Positions 26,126 through 34,480 of a stretch of 64,000 bases of DNA are shown here, piece by piece. Every line of letters starts with the position of its first letter. Within the stretch, counting starts at the first letter, position 1. Under the pieces are notes generated by a model that ran no database searches, was not told the origin of the DNA, and worked only from the letters and a program-made list of their open reading frames with translations. Made by a program: the position numbers and the translations under genes. The DNA comes from Woeseiaceae bacterium. GTDB lineage: Bacteria > Pseudomonadota > Gammaproteobacteria > Steroidobacterales > Woeseiaceae. Location of the stretch: contig JASJCM010000005.1 in the NCBI GenBank assembly GCA_030065985.1, forward strand, positions 1 through 64,000, written 5' to 3'.

Positions 26126-27256
26126 ATGGCACTCGAGATCCAAACATCACGCACGGAGCACAAGGGGAAGCCGAAGCGCGATCTCAGGAATATCGAGATC
26201 CGGCTGCCCGGCCGGAGCAACACGCCGTCGTCCAACGACCGCATGTTCTTCACCGAGCAGCTGGCGCTGCTGCTCGAGACTGGCGAGAGCCTGCACGGCG
26301 CCCTGACGGCTATCGTCACGCAAACCGAGAACCCCCGCATGCGGGCGGTTGTTGAGCAGATCGCCCAGGACATCAGCGAGGGCCAGTCTTTTGCAGGTGC
26401 GCTGAAGAAACACGACGGTGTCTTCTCTTCGACCTACGTCAATCTCGTTGCTGCCAGTGAGACCGGCGGCTTCATGCACGAGGTGTTGCAGCAGTTGCTC
26501 GAGATGGACCAGAAACGTGAGGAACTCCGCAATACGCTTGTATCGGCGGCGACGTATCCGCTGTTCCTGATCAGCTTCTCGATTGCAGTCGTTCTGTTTG
26601 TACTGATCGTGGTCTTCCCGAAGTTCGAGGCGATGTTCTCGTCGATCTACGACCAGCTGCCCGTGACGACGCGCTGGCTCATGACCGCCAGCAACGTTAT
26701 GCGCGAGTACTGGTACCTGCTGCTCGGGGGCATTGGCGCGACGATTATCATCGCCCGGCAATGGCTTGTCAGTGAGTCAGGACGGCACAAGGTGGATCAT
26801 CTCAAGCTGCATATGCCGGTCGCGAGAGACGTCTTCACCCAGGTGTACCTCACTCAGTCACTGCAGGTGCTCGGACTGTCGCTGAACAACGGTGTGTCGG
26901 TCGTCGAAAGTCTCGAGTCGTGCAGGGACGTCGTGCAGAACTCCCTCTATCGCAAGCTCATCACGGATGTCGAAACCAAGGTCCAGGCGGGTGCCGGCGT
27001 TGCTGCCGGGTTCGCCGAGGCGTCGTTCGTTCCCGACCTCGCGAAGCACATGATTTCGACGGGCGAGCGGTCCGGCAATCTCGGCAAGGTCATGAGCCGT
27101 ATCGCGGACTACTACAGTACCCAGCTGACGAAGCGACTGGACATGCTCTCGAAACTGGCCGAACCGATCATGCTGCTGGTCATGGGCGTGATGGTCGGGG
27201 TACTCGTCAGCTCCCTGATCCTGCCGATCTTCAAGCTCTCACGGGCCGTGGGGTAG
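26126..27256 (+). CDS. gspF: GspF/PilC inner-membrane platform protein
   Basis: A 376-residue protein with the duplicated T2SSF domain: FFTEQLALLLETGESLHGAL in the first half and VYLTQSLQVLGLSLNNGVSV in the second, each followed by membrane spans. The last helix has LLVMGVMVGVLVSSLILPIF. GspF/PilC forms the inner-membrane base that the ATPase turns to extrude pilin. The first 40 residues are polar and lysine-rich, as usual. A 91-nt gap with a FliA-like promoter separates it from the major pseudopilin gene. Confidence 0.93.
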   Translation: MALEIQTSRTEHKGKPKRDLRNIEIRLPGRSNTPSSNDRMFFTEQLALLLETGESLHGALTAIVTQTENPRMRAVVEQIAQDISEGQSFAGALKKHDGVFSSTYVNLVAASETGGFMHEVLQQLLEMDQKREELRNTLVSAATYPLFLISFSIAVVLFVLIVVFPKFEAMFSSIYDQLPVTTRWLMTASNVMREYWYLLLGGIGATIIIARQWLVSESGRHKVDHLKLHMPVARDVFTQVYLTQSLQVLGLSLNNGVSVVESLESCRDVVQNSLYRKLITDVETKVQAGAGVAAGFAEASFVPDLAKHMISTGERSGNLGKVMSRIADYYSTQLTKRLDMLSKLAEPIMLLVMGVMVGVLVSSLILPIFKLSRAVG

Positions 27257-27276
27257 GAAAAATGTGGCTTATGCCC

Positions 27277-27303
27277 TAAAGGCATCGGCCTCGCTGCCGA
27301 TAA
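27277..27303 (+). promoter_or_regulatory. FliA (sigma-28) promoter ahead of the major pseudopilin
   Basis: TAAA at 27277-27280, 15-nt spacer, GCCGATAA at 27296-27303: an exact match to the core FliA consensus. Transcription would begin near 27310, leaving a leader of about 38 nt with ribosome site CCAGGAGA before the ATG at 27348. Two short inverted repeats (27271-27285 and 27284-27301) overlap it. Confidence 0.65.
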
Positions 27304-27347
27304 TTCATACGTAACGGATTCACAGGCTGGGGCCAGGAGATAAACCC

Positions 27348-27860
27348 ATGTTTTCAAAGGCTAAATCTATCGCGAGTAAAGGCTTTACGCTGGTAGAGCT
27401 GCTGATTGTCGTCATCATCCTCGCGATCCTTGCGGCGATTATCATCCCGCAATTCTCGGGTGCGACCGACGATGCTGAACAGGCAGCGTACGACACCAAT
27501 ATCGCCAACATCCGCGCTGCGATTGACCTATATCGCCAGCAGCACAACGATTACCCGGGCGCGGTAATTTCCGGCGGCGGTACATGCATTACCGGTACGG
27601 CTGTTGTTGGTGCCGTTGGCGAACCGGCGTTTCTTGCCCAGTTACGTAACTACACGAATGCCGCCGGCGAAGCCTGCACAGGTACGGACCCGAACGAATT
27701 CAAGTACGGCCCGTATCTCAAGGACGATCTGCCGGTAAACCCGAAGGGCACGACCAACACGGTCACGGTTGTGTCGACTGGCATTCTCGGCCTGTCCTCG
27801 GGTAGTACGGGCGGCTGGCGATTTGACTCGGTCACCGGCGAATTTATCGGCGACGAATAA
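27348..27860 (+). CDS. gspG: Major pseudopilin, GspG-type
   Basis: A 170-residue prepilin. Leader MFSKAKSIASKG is cut before Phe13 by the prepilin peptidase, and mature FTLVELLIVVIILAILAAII has Glu at position 5. PQFSGATDDAEQAAYDTNIA follows, as in GspG. The globular part carries one cysteine pair. The C-terminal LGLSSGSTGGWRFDSVTGEF resembles the calcium-site end of GspG proteins. It has its own sigma-28-like promoter and a strong ribosome site, and a REP hairpin follows its stop, which suits higher expression than the minor pseudopilins. No prepilin peptidase gene lies in this window. Confidence 0.92.
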   Translation: MFSKAKSIASKGFTLVELLIVVIILAILAAIIIPQFSGATDDAEQAAYDTNIANIRAAIDLYRQQHNDYPGAVISGGGTCITGTAVVGAVGEPAFLAQLRNYTNAAGEACTGTDPNEFKYGPYLKDDLPVNPKGTTNTVTVVSTGILGLSSGSTGGWRFDSVTGEFIGDE

Positions 27861-27866
27861 ATAAAT

Positions 27867-27913
27867 GGGGACATTCTACTTTTTGGTAGAGCTTAGAAAT
27901 GCAGAATGTCCCC
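27867..27913. repeat. REP hairpin between gspG and gspH
   Basis: Perfect 11-bp inverted repeat GGGGACATTCT (27867-27877) and AGAATGTCCCC (27903-27913) with a 25-nt loop. It matches the repeats flanking the RAYT gene at 34.4-35.2 kb. The right arm holds the ATG of the next gene (27899) and its first codons. Confidence 0.85.
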
Positions 27914-28450
27914 GTTTCCAGGCAAGGTGGGCTCACACTGATTGAGCTCGTGGTGGTGATCAGCGTTATCGCGATCATAGCCGCCATTGCCTACCCGGCC
28001 CTTCCGAACAACGATTCGCAAGAACTCGACGCGGCCGCGGCAGAATTTGCCGCGGCTATTCGTTTTGCGCGTACCGAATCGATCCGCACCGGGAAGCCGC
28101 ACGGCTTTCGCTTTCTCACGAGCCAATACCGCATTCGCGTCTTTCGAGCAGATACACAATTCAGTCCGTGGACCTGGATCTGGGATGTCTACCATCCCAT
28201 CGACAAGCAGCTCTACGACTACACGTTTCCTGACGAACTAGCAGGCTCGGCCACGCCGGTTACGCATGACTTCGTGTATCGGGGCACCTGTACCACGCAG
28301 GGCGTTATTTACTTCGACGAGCATGGTACGCCGTGGTGTCTTGAGCCCGAGACGATTCTTCTTGAGTCCTACCGACTCGACTTTGTCACGGACACGGCGA
28401 AGGCAGCAATCACGCTCGACGGCATCACTGGCCGGGTAACCGTCCTGTGA
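27899..28450 (+). CDS. gspH: Minor pseudopilin, GspH-type, with a REP-derived leader
   Basis: A 183-residue prepilin: leader MQNVPVSRQG, cleavage before Leu at GG, and mature LTLIELVVVISVIAIIAAIA with Glu5. FAAAIRFARTESIRTGKPHGF is the GspH/FimT hallmark. The ATG lies inside the right arm of the REP hairpin, and codons 2-6 are REP sequence. The frame meets a TAG only four codons upstream (27887), and no other start exists before the prepilin helix, so this start is forced. The ribosome site is a weak GGTAGAG. Minor pseudopilins prime assembly and form the tip. Confidence 0.9.
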   Translation: MQNVPVSRQGGLTLIELVVVISVIAIIAAIAYPALPNNDSQELDAAAAEFAAAIRFARTESIRTGKPHGFRFLTSQYRIRVFRADTQFSPWTWIWDVYHPIDKQLYDYTFPDELAGSATPVTHDFVYRGTCTTQGVIYFDEHGTPWCLEPETILLESYRLDFVTDTAKAAITLDGITGRVTVL

Positions 28451-28872
28451 ACCGTCGCAATCAAGTTGGACTGACGCTCGTCGAGGTGCTTGTAACCGTC
28501 GCCTTGCTCGCGGTTCTGTTGGTACCGGTCATCAACGCGCTGACAACCAGCTCGCAGGGGGCAGAAGTCCACAGGGACCTGGCCAACAACCACTATCGCC
28601 TGACGTCGCGCGTCGAGGAGTTGCTCGTAGAACCGTTTGCGGACCTCGAAGCCGCAGCCATCGCTGCGGGTTCGCCTCAAACTGCAACGACCTACTCTGA
28701 AACGGCCGGCGTGCCTGGTCGACTTGTCGTGTACCTGTCGGCATGCGACGGCGACAATGCGGACGGCGACAACGATCTGTTCACCGGCACTGACGACGGC
28801 ATCCTCTGGATTCGTGTGGCGGTGGAAAACACCGTGCACGACCTGCAGACGATTCGGGCGCGGGGATTCTAG
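28447..28872 (+). CDS. gspI: Minor pseudopilin, GspI-type
   Basis: A 141-residue prepilin with leader ending at QVG and mature LTLVEVLVTVALLAVLLVPV, with Glu5. The length and the TLVEVLVTVALLAV stretch fit GspI. The C-terminal part contains a short acidic loop (DGDNADGDND) like the larger one in the next protein. The start is GTG overlapping the preceding stop by 4 nt, so translation is coupled. Confidence 0.85.
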   Translation: MNRRNQVGLTLVEVLVTVALLAVLLVPVINALTTSSQGAEVHRDLANNHYRLTSRVEELLVEPFADLEAAAIAAGSPQTATTYSETAGVPGRLVVYLSACDGDNADGDNDLFTGTDDGILWIRVAVENTVHDLQTIRARGF

Positions 28873-28874
28873 GC

Positions 28875-29852
28875 GTGCGCGCGCGCGACCGACAATCTGG
28901 CTTTACGATCGTTGAGCTGCTGACGGCCCTTGCACTCACCGCATTAATCCTGGCGGCAACCACTGGCCTCGTAAACAACGCGTTTGGCACAAGCGCCGCC
29001 GTTGGGGAGCGAAACCTCCTCCTGCAGCAGGCCCGGTTCGCGATGGATCGGATCGTGCGGATCACGAGTCACTCGACGAAACTCCTGCTCCCGATGCCGG
29101 ACAATCCCAGCACGAACTGGCCCGAGAATATCCGTGAGCAAACCGTCCCGGCGTCGCCACCGGTCGGGAGCAGCACGTTTGCCAGCGCCGTACTTGCAGT
29201 CACGTTGCCCGAGTACGTCGATCTCGATGCGGACGGCTTTCCCGACGCCGATGACGACCGTGACGGGAGAATTGACGAGGACTTCGCTAACGATGCCCAG
29301 CATGACTTTCTTGCCGGGATCATGCTCATCGACGATGACGGCGACGGCGCGTTCGACGAAGGTTCTGACTCAGCCGACGATGACGAAGACGGCGTGTCGG
29401 ACGAAGACCCGCTCGACGGTATCGACAATGACGGGGACGGCAGAATCGATGAAGACCCGCCGTCGGACAATAACGGTGACGTTTGCCCGGGCCTTTGCGG
29501 CGTCGACGATGACCGGAACGGCATGATCGATGACGGCGGCAACGACGACGACGACGAGGATGGGTCGGACTTCGAGGATGGCTACGATCCGGTCGTTTTT
29601 TACCTCGACGGCGACGCGCTCATGGAGCGCATGCCGGTGCCGTGGAATGAAGACGGCAACAGCACCCCCGACGGGCCGGTCGATGGCAGGGATTTCGTTG
29701 CTGCGGTGATCGCCGACAACGTCACGCTCCTGCGCTTCGAGCGGATAGAAGCTGCAAGCAGTCCACTGGTGCGGATCGAACTCGAAATGACGGGGCCATC
29801 GGGTGTGACGATAAGCCTCAGCGCGCGAACTCGTGTAGGTGGTGCGCTGTGA
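28875..29852 (+). CDS. gspJ: Minor pseudopilin, GspJ-type, with Asp-rich calcium-loop insert
   Basis: A 325-residue prepilin with a GTG start: leader to SG, mature FTIVELLTALALTALILAAT, Glu5, and QQARFAMDRI as in GspJ/PilW. From about residue 116 to 245 is an insert packed with DxDxDG-type loops (for example DLDADGFPDADDD, IDDDGDGAFDEG, IDNDGDGRIDED, DDDEDGSD). These resemble EF-hand-like/thrombospondin type 3 calcium loops. One cysteine pair (CPGLC) lies inside. GspJ usually has about 200 residues, so the insert accounts for the excess. Calcium is known to stabilise GspG and related pseudopilins; here a whole calcium-binding module is likely. Confidence 0.88.
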   Translation: MRARDRQSGFTIVELLTALALTALILAATTGLVNNAFGTSAAVGERNLLLQQARFAMDRIVRITSHSTKLLLPMPDNPSTNWPENIREQTVPASPPVGSSTFASAVLAVTLPEYVDLDADGFPDADDDRDGRIDEDFANDAQHDFLAGIMLIDDDGDGAFDEGSDSADDDEDGVSDEDPLDGIDNDGDGRIDEDPPSDNNGDVCPGLCGVDDDRNGMIDDGGNDDDDEDGSDFEDGYDPVVFYLDGDALMERMPVPWNEDGNSTPDGPVDGRDFVAAVIADNVTLLRFERIEAASSPLVRIELEMTGPSGVTISLSARTRVGGAL

Positions 29853-32800
29853 GGAGCCCCAGGCACCAGCGAGGCTATCTGCTAGTCACCGTCATTGTGA
29901 CGCTGTTTCTGCTGAGTACAATCGTAATGCTCCTGGCTTACGATTCAGCCAGCAACGCTCGCAGCGCCAGCAGCGACCTCGAGGCGGCGCGCGCCGACCA
30001 GGTAGCGCGAGCGGGTATGCAGAATGCTTTGTGGCGCACCCGGACCAACGCGTGCATGGGCAGCTTCACGATCCCGGCAACGACGCTCGGCACGGACAGT
30101 TATCTCGCGACGGTCACAGGCGCTTCGGCCGGCAATCTCGTGGTCGTGAACGCGGACAAGGATGCCTGGATCCGCAGCGACGACACGGGCATAAACAACG
30201 GCACAACGGCATCGAACCACGTGCGATTCGAAGGTGGCAAGACTGAGCAGGTATTGACGCACTTTGACGTATCGTCAATTGCGGCGAACGCTCAGATCAA
30301 CTCGGCGATCGCCTGGTTTCATCTGAAAGCAGGAAAGACCCACCCTGAAGGCGCGATCACGATTCATGCCGTCACGGCCGACTGGAACGAGACGACCGTC
30401 ACCTGGGATTCGTTCGGCGGTGCCTATCGGCCCGAATCGATCGGTGTGATTCCGGCGCAGGACACGGGCGATGTCTGGGTCGCAATAAATCTCACTGGCC
30501 TGGTGCAGTCCTGGGTCAACGGTCAGCCCAATAACGGCATTCTGTTCAATTCCGAAGCCGAAGGACTGCACACCGAGTACGAAGCTCGAGAGGACGGCGC
30601 AAGCCCGCCGCGTCTCGAAATCGTCGTCGGCAGCGGTCCTGCGTCACCGGCGCAGATTCAGGTAACCGGAACGCTCGACAGCGGCGTCACCCGGTCACTC
30701 ACACTTGCTGATGTGCCGATCTATGACGCGGCGTCCCCTTCGACGATTGCACTGCAGCCGGGACCGGAGGGCAAGGACAGTTTCATCGAGGGCGCATCCG
30801 GCAGAGAGACGCAGAATAACGGGGCGAGCGCCGACCTTGCGTCGAACTCACAGACAAGCGAATTGCTGCGAACCCTGCTGCAGTTTGACCTCGCGCGTCT
30901 ACCGGTCGGTGCCCGGGTCTTATCGGCCGAGCTGCAGCTGAACCTTGAGCAGAGCCTTGGTGCGGCAGATACCGTCAGCGTGCATCGAATCACTCGCTCG
31001 TGGTCCGAAAACGGCGTGACCTGGATCTCGCGCGATGGCAGCACCGACTGGAGTACCCCGGGCGGCGACTTCGATCCCTCACCTGCCGGATCGTTCACCG
31101 CTGACGCCATTGGCTTCGTTACGGTCGACATTCGTCGCCTTGTACAGGAGTGGGCGGACGGAACCGCAGAGAATCACGGCCTGATGCTTCTGTCGCCATC
31201 AGCTTCAGGGGACAACCAGAAGACCTACGTAAGCAGCGACGACGGTGCGAATTCGAGCCTGCACCCGAAGCTGACTATCGAATATGCCTGTGAGTGCGGC
31301 ACGCCGTGCATGGCGCCCTCGGGTTCGGGTGATGTCATGCTCGTCATCGACAATGTCTTTGCGCCGACCAGCGACGACTGGGCCAAATGGCGACTGATCC
31401 GCGACTGGGGATACAACGTCAACTTTTACGACGACGATACCTGGCAGTCGATCTTCGACTCGGGATTCGGCTTCCACGACGTTGTCTTCGTCGCGGGTTC
31501 AGCCAGCGCAGCCAAACTCGGTGACAAACTGACGAACGCGCCGATCGGAGTCGTCAGCGAAAAAGGCGAACTGAACGACAACTTCGGTTTCGCCTCGGGG
31601 TACGCCAATCCAGTCGGTGAGGCCATCTCGGTTGTCGATACGAGCCACTACATTACGTCAGTTTTTTCCGCCAGCACGCTCGACATCTACGAGCATGCAA
31701 TGACGCACCTGACAGCGTCCGGCACGACGTCAGCGGGTGCCCAAGTACTCGCCAACATCGGCGGAGCCGATGCCCTAATCGTGTTGGACGCGGGTGCAGC
31801 GATGCAGGGAGGCGGAACGACCGCAGGACGGCGCGTGATGCTGCCGATTAACGAGAGCATAGCGAGCTGGGATTACCTGACCGAAAACGGCCTGTTAATC
31901 GTGCAACGATCGCTCGCGTGGGGCATGACTGCCGATGCGGTCAGTGCCGGAAACCTGCTGATGGTCGTGGAGGACGCCAGCAACCTTTCGAGCCAGGAGG
32001 TCACAAAGAAAGATTTGCTCGAATCCTGGAATTACACAGTCAGCGTACTCGATGATTCCGATTCCCAGGCAAACTTCGACGCGGCGGTCGCAGCCAATAG
32101 TGTCGCCTATGTCCCCGAGGACATTAACTCCGGCGCGTTGAGCACGAAGCTGCGCGGGGCTGCCATCGGCGTCGTCATCGAGGAAGAGAAGATCACGGAC
32201 GAATTCGGTATCTCGACGGGCGAGACGACTTTTACGGAGTCATCCATAGACATCACCGACAACACGCATTACATCACCGAGCCGTTCGGCCTGGGAACGA
32301 TAGCGTTTGCGACCTCGTCACAGCCAGTCGGCGGACGCGCCGGGACGCTGGCGCCCGGCCTAGCCGTATTGGCCGAGCGGCCATCGTCATCCACAAGCAT
32401 GCTTGACGTTCTCGAGACCGGCGCTGCCTTGGCCGACACGGGCACGGCCGCGGGAAGGCGCGCAAAGCTGCCTTGGGGCGGGAATGACTTCGACATCAAC
32501 TCCCTCACGGATGCCGGGCGCACAATCATGCGGCGCTCCCTCGATTGGGCCGCCGGCGCGAACACGGAGAGCGATCCTGGTCCGATCGCGCACTGGAAGC
32601 TCGACGAAACGGGCGGCACAACAGCTGTAGACTCGGTCGGCGGACACGACGGTACCGCGACGAACACGGAATGGGTGCCGGGTCAGCTTGACGGGGCAAT
32701 TCGTCTGAACTCGGCCTCCGATTCCGTCGTGGTCGCCCATGCCGACGAACTCTCCATTACCGATGCACTGACGATTACGGCTTGGATCAACAAGGCCGGG

Positions 32801-34387
32801 TTTTCGCTTTACGACACCGCCGTTTCGAAAGCCACGACCGGCTCTGACCTGAACTACTTCATGGGAACCTGGGAAAACTACCCGGTTTTCGGGTTCTCGA
32901 CGAGCACCGACAACTGGCAAGGCTACTACGCGACGAGCGCCCCGCTGCTAACCAATACGTGGTACCACCTTGCCGCGTCGTTCGATAACGGAGGCGACGT
33001 CGTCAAAGTCTATGTCGACGGCACGGTGGTCGACGAATTTAGCACGACGCTCGAGCCGGTAACGAATAACGGCAACGTGCGACTCGGCCGGTCGGCAATC
33101 GGTGAATACTGGCCTGGCCTGCTGGACGATGTACGTATCTACAACCGTGCCCTGTCCGCCGGCGAAATCTCGGAACTGGCGACGCCCCCTACGGCTGATC
33201 CAATTGCTCACTGGAAGCTCGACGAGACGAGCGGCACGACAGCCGTCGATTCGATCGGCGGAAATGACGGGCAACTCGTGGGCAACGCCACATGGGCGAC
33301 GGGTGAGATTGACGGAGGACTCGCCGTCGACTACACCGACGGCGAGGACTACGTCCAGGTTCCCAATTCGACCGGGCTCGAGAACGTGCAGGAAGGCGAC
33401 TACACCCTCGCGGCGTGGTTCCGGCCCGCCTCCACGCCGCCGGGCAGTGGCGGCGACAATGATGCAAATTACGGCATTCTCATCAAGGCGGGCTTGCATA
33501 CCGGACTGCGCTTCACAAACGCCAATCGCTTCGCTTTCGAGCATCAACTGGATAGCGGCGGCGTCGACACGATAAGCGGCAACACCTACAACCCGGGCAG
33601 CTTCTATCACGTGGCGGGTGTTGTCGATCGATCGGCTGGCTATATGGCACTGTATGTCAACGGCCAGCCGACCAGCGCCGCTTCGTTCACGCCAGGAGCG
33701 GCAGCGCGCGAGTACGGAACGATGACCTGGAAGCTGGGCATCGCATATGCCGGTGGTGCAAGCTGGGGCTGGTCGGCGGACGGCACGCTCGATGACGTAC
33801 GTATCTACGACCGCGCGCTGGGCGCCAGCGAAATCGCCGAGCTGGCCGCAATGGGCGGTGGCTCTGGGGGAAGCAGTGGTGGCGGCGGTAGCTGTAGCGG
33901 CAATTTCCGCGACAACTTCGATGCACGATCATTCAGCGGCAGCAACGGCACGCTGACCTGGGCGACTGACTGGCTCGAGATCGGCGAAAGCAATGGTGCA
34001 ACGTCGGGCGACATCCAGGTCATGAATGACGAGAGCAACTACCAGCTGCGCACGCGTGACAACGACAACGGCGGCGAGGGCGTCCAGCGCGAAGTCAGTC
34101 TTGCAGGCGCTTCGACAGCAACGCTCAGTTACGACTATCGACGCACTGGCCTGGACAACACGGGCGACTATACGAGCGTCGAAGTTTCCGCCAATGGCGC
34201 GGCCGGGCCTTGGGTCGAGCTGGCCCGGCACGACGGTTCCGGCAACGACTCGAGCTACCAGCCGGCCAGTCACTCGATCACACCGTACGTGTCAGCGAAC
34301 ACGCGCATCCGCTTCAAAACGTCGTCGACAATGGGCGGCACCGACACGGTCTGGATCGACAATGTCGAGATTGTCTGCACGCCGTAA
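29849..34387 (+). CDS. Giant GspK-position pseudopilin/adhesin (DNRLRE, LamG modules)
   Basis: A 1512-residue protein with a GTG start overlapping gspJ by 4 nt. N-terminal leader and helix (RGYLLVTVIVTLFLLST) are prepilin-like, without Glu5, as in GspK/PilX. Modules in order: two DNRLRE-type beta domains (about 98-261 and 296-481), two homologous Rossmann-like domains of about 200 residues (about 495-690 and 700-905; shared HYIT, AGRR and RSL-W motifs), two LamG/concanavalin domains (about 912-1111 and 1117-1334, each opening PIAHWKLDET), a Gly/Ser linker (GGGSGGSSGGGGS) and a C-terminal jelly-roll (about 1352-1512). No GspK-type SAM-like domain is seen. It probably caps the pseudopilus as a ligand- or carbohydrate-binding tip. 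Confidence 0.88.
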   Translation: MRSPRHQRGYLLVTVIVTLFLLSTIVMLLAYDSASNARSASSDLEAARADQVARAGMQNALWRTRTNACMGSFTIPATTLGTDSYLATVTGASAGNLVVVNADKDAWIRSDDTGINNGTTASNHVRFEGGKTEQVLTHFDVSSIAANAQINSAIAWFHLKAGKTHPEGAITIHAVTADWNETTVTWDSFGGAYRPESIGVIPAQDTGDVWVAINLTGLVQSWVNGQPNNGILFNSEAEGLHTEYEAREDGASPPRLEIVVGSGPASPAQIQVTGTLDSGVTRSLTLADVPIYDAASPSTIALQPGPEGKDSFIEGASGRETQNNGASADLASNSQTSELLRTLLQFDLARLPVGARVLSAELQLNLEQSLGAADTVSVHRITRSWSENGVTWISRDGSTDWSTPGGDFDPSPAGSFTADAIGFVTVDIRRLVQEWADGTAENHGLMLLSPSASGDNQKTYVSSDDGANSSLHPKLTIEYACECGTPCMAPSGSGDVMLVIDNVFAPTSDDWAKWRLIRDWGYNVNFYDDDTWQSIFDSGFGFHDVVFVAGSASAAKLGDKLTNAPIGVVSEKGELNDNFGFASGYANPVGEAISVVDTSHYITSVFSASTLDIYEHAMTHLTASGTTSAGAQVLANIGGADALIVLDAGAAMQGGGTTAGRRVMLPINESIASWDYLTENGLLIVQRSLAWGMTADAVSAGNLLMVVEDASNLSSQEVTKKDLLESWNYTVSVLDDSDSQANFDAAVAANSVAYVPEDINSGALSTKLRGAAIGVVIEEEKITDEFGISTGETTFTESSIDITDNTHYITEPFGLGTIAFATSSQPVGGRAGTLAPGLAVLAERPSSSTSMLDVLETGAALADTGTAAGRRAKLPWGGNDFDINSLTDAGRTIMRRSLDWAAGANTESDPGPIAHWKLDETGGTTAVDSVGGHDGTATNTEWVPGQLDGAIRLNSASDSVVVAHADELSITDALTITAWINKAGFSLYDTAVSKATTGSDLNYFMGTWENYPVFGFSTSTDNWQGYYATSAPLLTNTWYHLAASFDNGGDVVKVYVDGTVVDEFSTTLEPVTNNGNVRLGRSAIGEYWPGLLDDVRIYNRALSAGEISELATPPTADPIAHWKLDETSGTTAVDSIGGNDGQLVGNATWATGEIDGGLAVDYTDGEDYVQVPNSTGLENVQEGDYTLAAWFRPASTPPGSGGDNDANYGILIKAGLHTGLRFTNANRFAFEHQLDSGGVDTISGNTYNPGSFYHVAGVVDRSAGYMALYVNGQPTSAASFTPGAAAREYGTMTWKLGIAYAGGASWGWSADGTLDDVRIYDRALGASEIAELAAMGGGSGGSSGGGGSCSGNFRDNFDARSFSGSNGTLTWATDWLEIGESNGATSGDIQVMNDESNYQLRTRDNDNGGEGVQREVSLAGASTATLSYDYRRTGLDNTGDYTSVEVSANGAAGPWVELARHDGSGNDSSYQPASHSITPYVSANTRIRFKTSSTMGGTDTVWIDNVEIVCTP

Positions 34388-34402
34388 CTTCGATAGGGAA
34401 AA

Positions 34403-34442
34403 GGGGACATTCTGGTTTTTTTGCTGAATCGCTCAGAAAACC
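34403..34442. repeat. REP element upstream of RAYT
   Basis: GGGGACATTCTGG at 34403-34415, the same arm as in the other two copies. A hairpin follows: TGGTTTT, then CTGA, a short loop, TCAG and AAAACCA (34414-34442). The distal complementary GGGGACATTCT arm is absent, so this is a half or decayed copy. Confidence 0.7.
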
Positions 34443-34480
34443 AAGCTACTAAAGACCGATTCATCACGCACAGTGTGCCG

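Noticed and set aside
27271-27301. Two small hairpins as an attenuator before gspG
   Set aside because: Stems are 5-6 bp and coincide with the exact FliA-like promoter elements, which explain the sequence better.
32580-33850. Tandem LamG units as an assembly duplication artefact
   Set aside because: The two copies differ at many positions beyond the opening motif, so both are real.
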